A program made the position numbers and the translations under genes. A stretch of 64,000 bases of DNA. Origin: Hygrophila difformis (Eukaryota; Streptophyta; Magnoliopsida; Lamiales; Acanthaceae). The notes beneath the pieces were generated by a model that had not been told where the DNA came from, did not search any database, and saw nothing but the letters and a program-made list of their open reading frames with translations. Position 1 is the first letter of the stretch; every line of letters begins with the position of its first letter. Where the stretch lies: NCBI GenBank assembly GCA_030278955.1, contig JAOANR010000004.1, positions 54,191,459 through 54,255,458 of the forward strand, in the 5' to 3' direction. Below are positions 40,206 to 51,945 of this stretch, one piece after another.

Positions 40206-40921
40206 TGTCTGAAGAGGACATGCATGGTGACTGAGAGCTTGTACACCTTTCCATAGATTCAAGGAGAAACTTTTTATTGCTACGACTAATTTTTGGATCA
40301 TTTGCCCTTGAGAAAACCATGGGACTAATTTTGTAAGTTGGATGAATGGAAGGGCATATTCTCAATTGTTCTTTATACTAGAATATATGAAACTGATGAA
40401 TCTATATATCTTGTCCGACTGTCCCCTCAGTGATATTCTAGATTGCTGTAGTGTACATTCTTGACCTCTAAAAGATGAAAGGTCATTAGCATTAGCCATA
40501 TAGCTAGGTCAGGATTTTCTTCTTATACTATATGTCTATGTTCGGACACTGAAGCTAGCCATCAAGGCAACCCATTGGCAACAACTGCCAAGGGGCCGGG
40601 CACTGCCTTAGAACTGTGTTTTCTATGTCCTCTTTCCAACGCGATTCATTGCCAAGATCATTTGTTCTATCTACACTGACCGTACCGTAATGTTTTCCAA
40701 AAAAGAAAAAAAAAAAAAGAAAAAAAACCTAATAAATTTAATATATAGTCCCAAATCCCCAAATTTATTCTTGAAATGAAACACGTGCGTCAAATTAAAG
40801 ATCATGTAGAAGACCTTTTATAAGTGAACAATATAATTCAACCAATCTTATAATCACAGACTCTCACATTGAATACATACAGGCGCATCCACTTTATTTT
40901 AATAATAATAATATAATAATA

Positions 40922-41442
40922 CTCCCTCCGTTTTTTAATATCTTTACCCTTTGAATAGTTGATATTATTCATTAAGTAACTTTGATTAAACGTTTTAGTA
41001 TAGTTGTGTACTTCCTCCGTTCCTTTTTAAATGCTACGGACCCACATTTCACGCAATCCAATACACGTTTTTAATCATTCATAACTCAAATTGTATACAT
41101 GTAAAAATTTTGAAAATTTGATATTCTAAATCTATGCGATTAGACGAATCCAACAAGATCCCACTTGACTATATTTTATCTTATATAACTGTATTAAAAA
41201 GTCGAATCAAAGTTACTCAATGAACAGTAACAAAATCTCAAATGTGCATTTAATAAGGAACGGAGGAAGTATGATAAAACATAGTCAATTGAGATCTTGT
41301 TGGATTCGTCTAATCGCGTAGATTTATAATATCAATTTTTTATAATTTTTACTTATATATAATTTGAGTTATTAATGATTAAAAACGTACATTGGATTGC
41401 GTGCAGTGAAGAAGTGGAGAAGTTAAAAAAAAACGGAGGGAG
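40922..41442. mobile_element. Stowaway-like MITE (outer), split by another MITE
   Basis: Left end CTCCCTCCGTTTTTTAAT, right end AAAACGGAGGGAG, TA on both sides (40920-40921, 41443-41444). Removing 41011-41269 plus one TA restores the continuous interior (TAGTTGTA joined to TGATAAAACATAGTCAA), as expected for a nested insertion. Confidence 0.9.
41011..41269. mobile_element. Stowaway-like MITE (inner)
   Basis: Left end CTTCCTCCGTTCCTTTTTA, right end TAAGGAACGGAGGAAG, TA on both sides (41009-41010, 41270-41271). It is in the opposite orientation to its host MITE, judged from the inverted shared segment ATCCCACTTGACTATATTTT. Confidence 0.92.
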
Positions 41443-41739
41443 TAATAATAATGGACACCAAGGATTATTTTAATATAATATAAAGAATAATAATATAATA
41501 TAAAGAGTAATATAATAATAGGATTATTTTAATCAACAAAAATCTGAAACCACAATTCAAAGAGATGTGGAAAAGTCTACGTGATCGATCATTCTATAGA
41601 AATGGACACCAAGGAAGAAACAATAAAAGAATAGAAGTAATATACTCCACTTATGGATCATTCAAATAAAAATAATGATGAATATAGCCTAACCAATACA
41701 AAGATACGGGCGTTTGAAAAATCAACTACTGAAGGAGCA

Positions 41740-41935
41740 CTGTTTTTTTTTTTCCTTGAACAGAGTAAGAAAGAGTGGAGGAAGCTCATGCCACAAAAAT
41801 TAAAAAGAGACAAAGGAGAAGGATAATGACTGGGTGGAGAATTGAACTTCCAACCTATAGGTTGATCTGAGAGTCGGGGACTTTAATACTAGGATAAGTC
41901 CTCATCCCCACTACTAAAGGTGCATCTGAGAGGGA
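41740..41935 (-). mobile_element. tRNA-derived SINE, family 1
   Basis: T-run at the left, then AGTGGAGGAAGCTCATGCCA, AAGAGACAAAGGAGAAGGAT, GGGTGGAGAATTGAACTTCC and GGATAAGTCCTCATCCCCAC, in family-1 order on the minus strand. Confidence 0.65.
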
Positions 41936-42259
41936 ATTAATATTTAATTTTTAATATATATATATATAGATAAATATATAGAGAGAGAGTTCCATGTGTT
42001 GATGAGTATTCCCACCCAATGATACTTAAATCAGTGCCTATCGAGGTGCTTCTATGAGTTCAATGAGTTGGTATCGAGTTGAGACCGAATCGACTTCCAA
42101 ATTTTTTTTTTTTGGAAAAGCCAAAGCCGGGAAATACAACCAAAAAGGAAAGTGAAAGCAAAAAGCGAACAAAAACAGAAGAAAGAACAAAGGGGGAGCC
42201 AAAACAAACATACACAGCCAAGGCCTGTGTAACCGAGGGAGGGGGGAAGGAGCAAATGA

Positions 42260-45200
42260 CTAAGGAAATTCATCACCGGACGCATCCGATGCAATCTCCT
42301 CACTCACGAAATCCGGTGGAAACGCCCATGTCGTGTAGAATGCTTCGAGGGAAGCCCCACGTTTTGCCAGCTTGTCTGCAACCTTGTTACTCAGCCGAGA
42401 AATGTGGAGAAGTTTACAGCCTTCGAATGACGCCTTGAGTTCCTGGATCCGTTTTATGGTTGCCGCGAGAGGATGGAAGTGATGGTGAGAGTTAACAGCA
42501 GTTAGAGCCATCAAGGAATCGGAGTAGCACACCACCTTCTTTAAACCAAGAGCAACCGCAGCCTCCAGCCCCTCCACAAGCGCAACCATCTCAGCATAGA
42601 GGGCCTCCTGTCTGCCCAGAAAGCCACATCCCCCATCTATCCAAATACCCTTATCGCTCCTGATAACATATCCAAATCCGGCACGCCCTGGGTTCCCAAA
42701 CGAGCTACCGTCAACATGGATGACATGTTTATCATTTCCCAATTGGATTCTGTCCCACACTCCAACCTGGGCAGACTCCAACCGATTCCCTTTGTCAGCC
42801 CGCCTCATCTCCCACACCATTCTGAGGATGTCGCTCATGATGCGCCCAACAGGATTCTTGTCACCTCTGAATACCCGAGAGTTTCTTTCAAGCCATGTGA
42901 CCCACATAGCCGACACAAAAAGGTGCCCATACAGCTTGAACATGGCGAACAAGAATGCATTAATGTCTGATTTGGGAATTTGGTGACAGTCGCCAGGGAT
43001 ATCAATGTTGAGCTTCCTCCAAATTTGTTGAGCCCAAGAGCAAGTGAAGAGGCTATGACTCCAATCCTCCTCCCTAATTCCGCATAGAACACACAAAGGT
43101 GTCGAGGCCAAGTTGCGTCTGAACCTAGTGAGGTTGACAGGGAGAGAGTCTTGGCATATAAGCCAAATAAAGAAACCTATTTTTTCCGGGATAGACACTG
43201 TCCACATCCATTTCCAGTTAGTATTTCCTTGAGGTTGGTCCGCCAGGAACCTGTAGCCAGATCTCACTGTATACTGTCCGTTAGGAGAGTTGTTCCATAT
43301 CCAAATGTCTGGGACAGAGTCATGGAGTTTTGGAGAAGGGGCAGCTGCAATGTCCAAGAGGATGTCATTTGGAATGCTGGAATACACCCCTGACCAACTC
43401 CATTTACCTTGCTGAATGATATCCTTAACCTGAAGATCAAGGTCTTGGATAGCTATAAAGGGAAGACGGGGCCCAATTTGGGAGCCTTTCCACCACTCTG
43501 AGAACCAAAGAGAAGAGTTTCCATCTCCCACCCGGAATCTGTAGCCATTTTTAAGGAACGGAGTAACCCTTCTCACCAGGTTAAAGAGCCAAGAACGGTG
43601 CTTTTTGGTTGGGACAGAGAAAGTCCCAAGTTCGGGCGTGTGCCCCTTCACCAATCTCACCCACGTTTTGTCCTGAGCATGTAGGGCATTCCACAAAAGC
43701 TTCCCCAGCAGGGCGATGTTCATGAGTCGAGCTTTGCGAATACCCAGACCTCCTGCAGATTTCTCCGAAGCAACTGTCTCCCACTTAACTAGGTGAAGCC
43801 ATTTGTCGTGTCTATCTTTCCATATGAATTTGTTGATCCTCCTATCTATGGCATTACACACTGATTCGGGGAGCCAGTGTAATTGCATAGTGTATGTAGG
43901 GATGGCAGCCATCACTGCGCGACTCAAGGTAAGGCGCCCCGCCTTGTTAAGGTATTTGCATGCCCATCCTTTAAGTCTCGCATCAAGTCTATCAAGAATA
44001 TAAGCAAAATCCCGACATCGGACACGACCCTTGAGCATAGGGAAGCCCAAGTATTCACCCAAGGACTCAACAGCCGCGATATGGAGAGAGTCAGAGATCC
44101 ATTGTTTATCATCCACGTGCACAGCCTTACACACCAGTAAGGAAGACTTCAAGGGATTAAGATTCAGACCTGATGCTGCAGCAAAGGAATTGAGGGCCTG
44201 AGATATGCTTTCAACACTTTCCTTGTCTGCCATAGAACACAATAAAAGGTCGTCGGCAAATAAAAGGTGAGAGATGGCAACATTCCAGTTGCGGCCGCGA
44301 ATCGGCTTCCATTTCCCTTGATACACCAATTGATTAATGAAGAGTGAGAGCTTCTCCATGATTATAAGAAAGAGATACGGGGAGATCGGATCCCCTTGGC
44401 GGAGGCCCTTTCCCGGTTTAAAACTGTCCAACGCTTGGCCATTCCAAAGAACCGAGTAAGAGGGCGACGTTACACAAAACATAATCAGCTCGCAAATGTT
44501 GTGAGGCAGCCCTATTTCTTCAAGACAGGAGGCCAGAAAATCCCAATGAACATGGTCGTAGGCCTTGGCCACGTCAATCTTGAGGATGAAAGCTTTAATC
44601 CGATTGTGGGAGCCCGACAATTGACTCACAAGCTCTTGTAAAGTGGCAGCGTTATCAATTGTGCCCCTCCCCGGAAGGAAAGCCGCTTGATTATTGGATA
44701 TAAACCCTTGGAGAGTTGGCCGGATCCGATTAACTAAGACTTTGGTTAGCACTTTATAGAGGATGTTGCATAGCGTTATCGACCGAAACTCTTTTAAGCT
44801 AGTGGGGTTCTCCCTTTTCGGTATCAGGCAGATAGGGCCTTGGCAATCTCATTCTGGAACTTGCCAACTGCAAAGGCTTCTTCAACAAAACCTTGGACCT
44901 CCTTGCTCACCACCGGCCAAAAACTCTTGAAAAAGATAGAAGGGAAGCCATCCGGTCCCGGGGCCGTATATCCATTCATACCTTTCACAACGTTTGTAAC
45001 CTCTTCCTCCTTTATGGCCCTTCCAAGTTGCTGACTCGTATCTAGGGAAATAGGGCAGAAAGCAGGGAGAGTAAACTCCGGATCAATCCCATTAGTCCTC
45101 TGGATGAGAGAATGATTAGGAGATTCGAACAAGTTCTTGAAATAGTCTAGGGCGTGATTCCTTAGTGCTCCTTCCTCCTCACACCAGTTCCCATCATCAA

Positions 45201-46352
45201 GATATAGGCCATGTATCTTATTCCGGTGACCTCTAGCTTTTGCCCGGGCGTGGAAATATGCCGTGTTCCGGTCCCCCAACTTGACCCATTTGTCCCTAGC
45301 CCGTTGGTACCAATATAATTCTTCCTGGGCTAAGATGGCTGCAAGTTCCTGTTTTAGCTTATTTTCAAGTAGCAACAGTCGGATGGAATCCACCTTCTCC
45401 AGCACTCTGCCAATCCCCGCAATTCTCTTGAGTAATTTCACTTTCTTCCATTTCAGGTTATTTCCTTGACCTTTAGAGAAAGACAAGGACATATCCTTCA
45501 CTTGCTCAATCCAGTTACAGATTGATGCGGCTGGTTGCTGCCAAGCCATTTCCACAATCCCTTTATAGTTGTTATCTTCCAGCCACGAGGCCTCCCACCG
45601 GAATGGCCTCTGATATGTCTGAGCTGGAGGACGGCCGCAAGATAGGACTAGTGGACAGTGGTCCGATCCGACCCTCGGCAATACCTGGACAAATCCACAA
45701 GGGAAGCTAGTCACCCATTCAAGATTGGTGACACATCTGTCTAATCTCTTATAGATCCTTCTCGTCTCCCCCATCGGTCTAGACCACGTGAAGTTCCCTC
45801 CCTGAGTATTAATGTTATCAAGTCCGCAATCATGAATGAGATCTCCAAATTCTTCCGCTCTGGTAGGGTTATGAAGTCCACCCCTAACCTCATCCGCCGT
45901 TTGAATTTGATTCCAATCCTCAATTACTGCCCAAGCTCCATCAATAGCGGCTGCTATCCTCCGAAGGGTGCTCCAATTAGCTCTACGAGCATTGTACCTT
46001 GGATATGCATATATAGCAGTAACATACCAAGAAACCAAACCATTGGATATCAATAAGGTAATCAGGCGATCACTATTGTCAAAGACAAGGATTTGATGAC
46101 TGATTCCAACCTTAGCAAGAACCCACAGACCTCCCGCCTTGCTAGAGACTCCTGGATGCAGATCGGTTCATAGCCAAGAGACGCCAAAAAAATTCTAGAT
46201 TTAAGGAAGGGAGACTGACACTCATACAGAAACAATAAGTCTGGATTGTGGTGTTTCAAAAGTTCCTTAAGCATCCTTCTCGAGGGAAGACCAACTAGGC
46301 CTCCCACATTCCAAGCAAAAGTTTTAAAATTTCTGAAAATGGACCAATCCAT
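42260..46352 (-). pseudogene. LINE ORF2: endonuclease, reverse transcriptase, RNase H; two frameshifts
   Basis: Starts MDWSIFRNFKTFAWNVGGL at 46352. The apurinic-type endonuclease domain includes FLYE, an EDWN segment where GDFN is usual, and SDHCPLV. A frameshift lies near 46135 (the GGLWVLAK-type continuation is in another frame) and a second near 44840, before ICLIPKRE. The reverse transcriptase has FILKIDVAKAYDHVHWDFL, GLRQGDPISPYLFL and the FADD active site (HLLFADDLLLC). A CVLCGIREEDWSHSLFTCSWA zinc-binding (zf-RVT) segment follows, then a C-terminal RNase H (HVDGSSFGNPGRAGFGYVIR, ...YSDSLMAL, NKVADKLAKRG). The stop is at 42260. The domain order is that of plant LINEs carrying RNase H. 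Confidence 0.92.
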
Positions 46353-46407
46353 AAAAACACAAATTGATAAGAGAGGGTAGCCGAGTCACCTAGTCGGCTC
46401 GTGATCA

Positions 46408-48027
46408 TTAAGTGAACACGCCATTGGTGGCGTCCCCCTTGTCCGCCCCTTCTGCCATCTCTTGGTCGGCCTTCGGATCCTGATTTTCCGATCCCCCCAG
46501 CCCGTTCTGTACTTTCTTAACATCCTTCCCTAATATGAGGATGGAATTATCTTTCGAGGAGGTGGCCGAACGTGCCCGTTTGGAGCTTTGGGGTCCATCA
46601 TCCCCTGCAATCTGTTTGTTCGATTCGGGATTGCTCCCCAGAACCGTCGTGCCTTTCCCCACATGTTGTCTACGATCTCTGGTACTCACAGTGTTAGTAA
46701 TGGATTTAAGTTGGGTTGGGCCTCCCAAGGCCTGTTTGCCCTTGGCTGCCACATTAGTTCCTTTTCGGCCCATAGAGAAGGTGATGGGCTTAAGAGAGGA
46801 GCCCAAAGATTTGGCAGGCCCTTTGCTTTTCTTTCTAACAACTTTAACCCACTCCCCACATGCAGGTTGGGAGGGGATTCCCACCTTTGCTACAATACCA
46901 TCCGACGAGGTGTCCATCTCTGCATCATACTGGCTACTGCTGCTAGGGGTGCTATTGACAGATGCAACCCCTGAGTCAACACTGGTCAGATTGGCTTTTT
47001 CCTTAGAATGGAAATATTCAGGCGTCTCGAAGGCCACCCCCTCTTTGTCCACCTGAAGCTTGCATACTTTTGGAACTGCAACCTGGGTCTGGCTGTCTGT
47101 TTTGTCTTCACTTTCTCCATGCTCAGATTTCTCGTTCCCTCCACCTTTCTCCTCCACCAACCTTGTGATAGCTAGGGTTTCGTTCGCCATTGAGCCCTTA
47201 GCAGTACAAGTGTTACTTGCATGGCCATACTTTTGGCACGAATTGCAAATGAGATGGAGACCCTCATAGGAGATCTTTTGCCAGTGATTTCCCACCAGAA
47301 TGCTAGTGACCAAGGGCTGTTCCAAATCAATCTCTACACATACTCGAGCATATTTGCCACGATTAACACCTTTGGTCATATCATCGACTCTTACCGGAGT
47401 CCCGAGTGCCCACGCCATTTTGGTAAGAATAAATTCCTCATACATCTCCACCCCAATGTGAGGAAAACGAGCCCACACAATGGTCTTCTTAGGCATATGT
47501 TCAGACACTGAGAAATTTGGCTTCCATGTCGAAATGGTAAGATAGCTATCGAACACCATCCATGGCCCCTCATTTAGGACTCTTGTTCTGTCACCCACCC
47601 TGTCAAACTTCACAAGAAAATACCCCTCATCCATATCTAGCATTTGAAATGAACCATTAAGCTTCCATAACCTGGATATTCTTTCTTTGAGAGCCAAGTA
47701 ACCGACTCGTTTCCCAAGCACCGAGATGTAGATGGCATCTTCCCATGGCTTATGCAGTCGTTCCTGAATCTCCGGAGCAATGACGATGCGGGGCTTTAGC
47801 CTATCCCCGTCGATCAATTCCAGTCTGACCAGGTCCTGTGAAATCTTTTCATTCATCAAGGGAGCAGCCGCAGACTTGCCTTCTAGGACCATATCTCTGA
47901 AGGATGGGACTTTAGCACCTAAGAACGTGAACGGGGTCGCCGGGGGGCTCGAAGGAGGAAGCAAGGAAGGGTCACCGGGAGGGAAGGAAGGGGAAGGGGA
48001 AGGGGAAGGAGGGAGAGAAGCTGACAT
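46408..48027 (-). CDS. LINE ORF1 protein (DUF4283-type, zinc knuckle)
   Basis: Open for 539 codons from the ATG at 48025-48027 (MSASLPPSPSPS); an upstream extension in the same frame has no ATG. After a Ser/Pro-rich start comes a DUF4283-like region ending near KPNFSVSEHMPKKTIVWARFP, then a CCHC knuckle CNSCQKYGHASNTC (C-x2-C-x4-H-x4-C). The rest is low-complexity and basic. In plant L1-type LINEs this protein binds the element RNA. No stop or frameshift is seen, unlike ORF2. Confidence 0.88.
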   Translation of the reverse strand: MSASLPPSPSPSPSFPPGDPSLLPPSSPPATPFTFLGAKVPSFRDMVLEGKSAAAPLMNEKISQDLVRLELIDGDRLKPRIVIAPEIQERLHKPWEDAIYISVLGKRVGYLALKERISRLWKLNGSFQMLDMDEGYFLVKFDRVGDRTRVLNEGPWMVFDSYLTISTWKPNFSVSEHMPKKTIVWARFPHIGVEMYEEFILTKMAWALGTPVRVDDMTKGVNRGKYARVCVEIDLEQPLVTSILVGNHWQKISYEGLHLICNSCQKYGHASNTCTAKGSMANETLAITRLVEEKGGGNEKSEHGESEDKTDSQTQVAVPKVCKLQVDKEGVAFETPEYFHSKEKANLTSVDSGVASVNSTPSSSSQYDAEMDTSSDGIVAKVGIPSQPACGEWVKVVRKKSKGPAKSLGSSLKPITFSMGRKGTNVAAKGKQALGGPTQLKSITNTVSTRDRRQHVGKGTTVLGSNPESNKQIAGDDGPQSSKRARSATSSKDNSILILGKDVKKVQNGLGGSENQDPKADQEMAEGADKGDATNGVFT

Positions 48028-48080
48028 CTTGACTAGATCGAATACTTCCAAAGTTAGTTGTGCTTGCTTTGCCTCCTTTA

Positions 48081-48087
<7 letters not shown>

Positions 48088-48121
<34 letters not shown>
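48088..48121. repeat. (TA)n microsatellite beside the LINE
   Basis: An uninterrupted TA tract of about 34 bp, 36 bp beyond the LINE 5' duplication. Confidence 0.95.
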
Positions 48122-48126
<5 letters not shown>

Positions 48127-48241
48127 GTTTTAAAAATTATATATTCTTCAATAATAAATAAATTCTAATTTCATACATCATTATTTAAAATTATTATAAT
48201 TTAAATTAATTTTTCTCTTAATAGCAAACTTTAAACAACAA

Positions 48242-48242
48242 C

Positions 48243-48283
<41 letters not shown>
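48242..48283. repeat. (AAT)n microsatellite
   Basis: About 14 uninterrupted AAT/TAA units. Confidence 0.95.
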
Positions 48284-48287
<4 letters not shown>

Positions 48288-48326
48288 GAAAAATAGAATG
48301 TGACTAGTTGATAGATTCACATATTA

Positions 48327-48672
48327 TTTTTTTTTTTGGAGAAGCCGAAGCCAGATAACAATTAGAAAAGAAAAAAGGAAAAAGCAGAAATAAAAGAAAC
48401 AACTACAGAAAGACGCCAAAGAGGCGGCTAGGATCTAGGAAAGCACACGCCGGAAGCATCCGCCGCAAGGTCCCCTCGCACAAAATCCGGAGGGAACGCC
48501 CAAGTGGTGAAGAAATCTTCAATGGACGCCCCATGCTTAGCCAGTCTATCCGCAACACTGTTCCCTTCCCTCAATACATGATGGAAGGCACAAACCATAA
48601 AGGAACTGCGAAGTTCTCTAATACGCGACAGGATGGCTGCATAAGGATGATAGAACCCAGGGCCATCACCTG
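48327..48672 (-). mobile_element. 5'-truncated LINE 3' end
   Basis: An 11-base T-run (poly-A tail) is followed by sequence parallel to the 3' end of the LINE at 42102: GGAGAAGCCGAAGCC, then ...GCATCCGCCGCAAGGTCCCC, CACAAAATCCGGAGGGAACG and CCATGCTTAGCCAGTCTATC. This corresponds to the 3' UTR and the end of RNase H on the minus strand. It is a different, diverged copy of a related family. The truncation near 48672 is typical of incomplete reverse transcription. Confidence 0.85.
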
Positions 48673-49403
48673 AGATGATTGGTTAGTGAATATACAGACT
48701 CCCAGACTAATTTTTTTTTTTTTTTTTAATCTATTTTTGCCACCTCAAAAATGGGCGATATTAGTTGCACTTCGTGCACGTTTATGTTTATGTTTATCAT
48801 TATTTTGGTAGAGGCTTTGATATGTTATCTATAGTACATAAAGTAAGCATTGTGAATATTGTGTGTATACATATGCCTTGAGGCTTAAACTATCCTTTTC
48901 TCTATAATGCCCAGCTAACGTCCAGAAAAGTCAATAAAACCAACTCTCTAGCTAGTTCGCTGGGTTTACAATAAAACTCCAAGCCAATGTTGATTTTTTG
49001 TTGTGAACACTCAATTCATTTCCTTTATCTACACCTATTAAGAAAATAAATAAATACTGGAGTATTTAAAATATGTCTATATTTTATAATCAGAACTCTA
49101 ATAAAAACAGTTCTGTTAAAAAAAACTCTTCATTATCTCCTCGGAATAAGATGTCTCAATCTTTCGTGGTCTTGTGATTGAACAATTTAAAAAAATCTAC
49201 AAAAACCCCACTAATAATTTCCACAAGTTAATCACAATTCATTTCCCATTAGTAACGACAAAACCCAAATCATTTTCCACTAAAGCAAAAATCTCTAACA
49301 AATCCACCCATTTTCATTTACATATTTACCCTCAGAAGTCGCAACACTAATACACTATTGCAATTGTACTTTACTCACCAACTAACTTTTAGAAACCAAA
49401 CCC
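48673..49403. other. Intergenic stretch, probable 3' UTR end of the HIPP gene
   Basis: No gene or repeat recognised. The right-hand part probably contains the 3' UTR of the minus-strand HIPP gene. Confidence 0.4.
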
Positions 49404-50667
49404 TCACATAACACCGCAAGCGCTCGGATTCTCATCGCTGAACGTCTGTGTCGGCGGAACATTGTAGGATCCACCTGTGTACGGGTTGTATTGAACTGGG
49501 TTCACAAAACCTGGAGCTGGAGCGTACATACCCGGGTACGGGTTCGGATTTGGATTCTGATGAGGAAACGGGTAGGGATACGAGTATGGGTACCCGAATA
49601 TTTGCTGCGGGCCGGGCTGCGGCGGCGGCTGCTGCTGCTGCTTCCCATCGTTCTTCTCTTCGGCGCCACCGTCAGCTTTTCCTTTGCCTCCTCCTTTCTT
49701 ATCTCCGTCCTTTTTGACGATCTCCACGTCCCTCTTCAGCCGCTTCTGCAGCAACTCCGCCAGAGCTTTCACGTCAATGGCGCCAGTAACCGTCACGAGG
49801 TTCTTCTGTTGGTCTATCTTCATCTCGTGGTACCCTAAAAAAACGGTGCATCAGGTAAAGGTGAATTCCCTTAATTCAGGTTTTGATAAGGTAACCGCCG
49901 CCTTACCTTCGGTTTTGGTGACGGTTTTGTAAATCTTTTTGACGCATCCCTCGCAGTGCAAATGGATCTTAAGCGAGGTTGTCGTTACTGGTGGCTGAAG
50001 ATAACATATTCAAAATTAAATAGTTAATTACAGAGAGAGCTCAGAACATCCATTAATGGCGGCGAGAAATCTATATATTAACATAGTACCTGCTTGGATT
50101 TTTTGTTGTCCGATTTATCGTCGGTTTTCTTCTTGTCAGCGTCGTTTTTGGGCTTGGGCGAAATGAGTTCAACTTTCTGGTGCGTTTTCTTCTCCACTTT
50201 ATCTCGAAGCTTCATCGGATCATCGACCTTTCCGGTGACGGTTATCTTCTGGTCGTCTCCGACGGTTACAGTTTCCACACCTATTACGGAAAGCAGAAAT
50301 TAATGTTGAACAGATATGTACAGCAATTTAGGGAAAAAAGAACCATTATAATAGGAAATAGATGAGACATATAGAGTATAAATCATAGATACCGGGGAAA
50401 GAATGGATGCACTTAAGGAGCTTGCGAGCGCAACCCTCGCAGTTCAAGTCGGCTTTGAGAAGGATGATGTTGGGTGGTAGTCCTGCTCCTGCATCAGATT
50501 CATTGTTGTGCTGCTTATCCTGTGGTTGTTCTCCATTGTTGTTGTTTTTCTTCTTCTTGTTCTGCAGACAGAATAAAGAATCAGAGATGGAAATGGAGAA
50601 GGAAGAAGATGAGGTCAGTTATGGAGATGAAGATTAGCCAGCAGAGGGTAGTTAGTACCTTTCCCAT
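49404..50667 (-). CDS. HIPP: Heavy-metal-associated isoprenylated plant protein, two HMA domains
   Basis: Five exons join to 295 aa: 50659-50667, 50393-50561, 50090-50280, 49907-49994 and 49404-49834. All introns are GT-AG; the first exon codes only MGK. Two heavy-metal-associated domains carry CxxC metal sites: CEGC at residues 44-47 and CEGC at 137-140. Lysine/aspartate-rich linkers lie between and after, then a Pro/Tyr/Asn-rich tail (YPYSYPYPFPHQ). The last four residues, CGVM, are a CaaX box for prenylation, which would anchor the protein to membranes. HIPPs are metallochaperone-like proteins found only in vascular plants, linked to metal homeostasis and stress. The substrate metal is unknown. 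The gene lies next to a huge GA tract. Confidence 0.95.
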
Positions 50668-50750
50668 GGGGAAGCGAAGAGTAGAGAGGGAGGATGATAC
50701 TACTAGTCTACTAGTACTACTTACTGTATTATGGTGGAGACGTGGAGTTA

Positions 50751-51445
<695 letters not shown>

Positions 51446-51945
51446 AGAGAGAGAGAGGGGGGAGGGGACTGTGAAATGTGGAATGGGGAATTAATTTGTG
51501 ATTGGAAATTTGGAATGTCAGAAGTGAGAGCGAGCGAGCGACTGCGGAGTGCGGACTGCTGCCATTGGTGGTGAAATTTGGAAAAACGTATTGCCATTTG
51601 CCCTCTGCACTCTTCCTATCCTCATTCGTTCGCTTTTTCTTAATTCTACAATTTTTAAATTACAACATAATTACACTTCCTTTTAGTTCTCTTTTTAAAG
51701 TGTAAAAAGTGTTTTAAAATAGTTGTTATTTTTAGGTAGTTATAGGTAGTTATGCTATATTTTTACTATATTATCCTTCACTTTACATAAATGCTATTTG
51801 TTGGACATTTATTAAGAATGAATTTAATTTGAGAGCAAAAAATATAAATTTTTAAGTTAATTAATGCAAATATTCAAAAAAAAAAAAAAAAAATCACAGC
51901 ATGGACCATGGTGATAATGTGTACTTAAACAGACGAAAGATGGGA
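51446..51945. other. Upstream flank of HIPP gene
   Basis: Residual GA tract, then AT-rich sequence with a 19-base A-run at about 51877-51893. No gene recognised. Confidence 0.4.

Larger units (their letters stand above)
42102..48043 (-). mobile_element. LINE (plant L1-like), nearly full length, inactivated
   Basis: On the minus strand: ORF1, 55 bp spacer, ORF2 (endonuclease, reverse transcriptase, zinc-binding segment, RNase H), a short 3' UTR, and a poly-A tail read as 12 T at 42102-42113. ACTTCCAAA stands at both ends (42093-42101 and 48044-48052) and is the likely 9-bp target duplication; this would leave only about 16 bp before the ORF1 start codon, so the 5' end may be slightly truncated. 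ORF2 has two frameshifts, so the copy cannot move by itself. Confidence 0.92.

Noticed and set aside
42120..47700. Plus-strand frames across the LINE
   Set aside because: Shadows of the minus-strand LINE ORFs.
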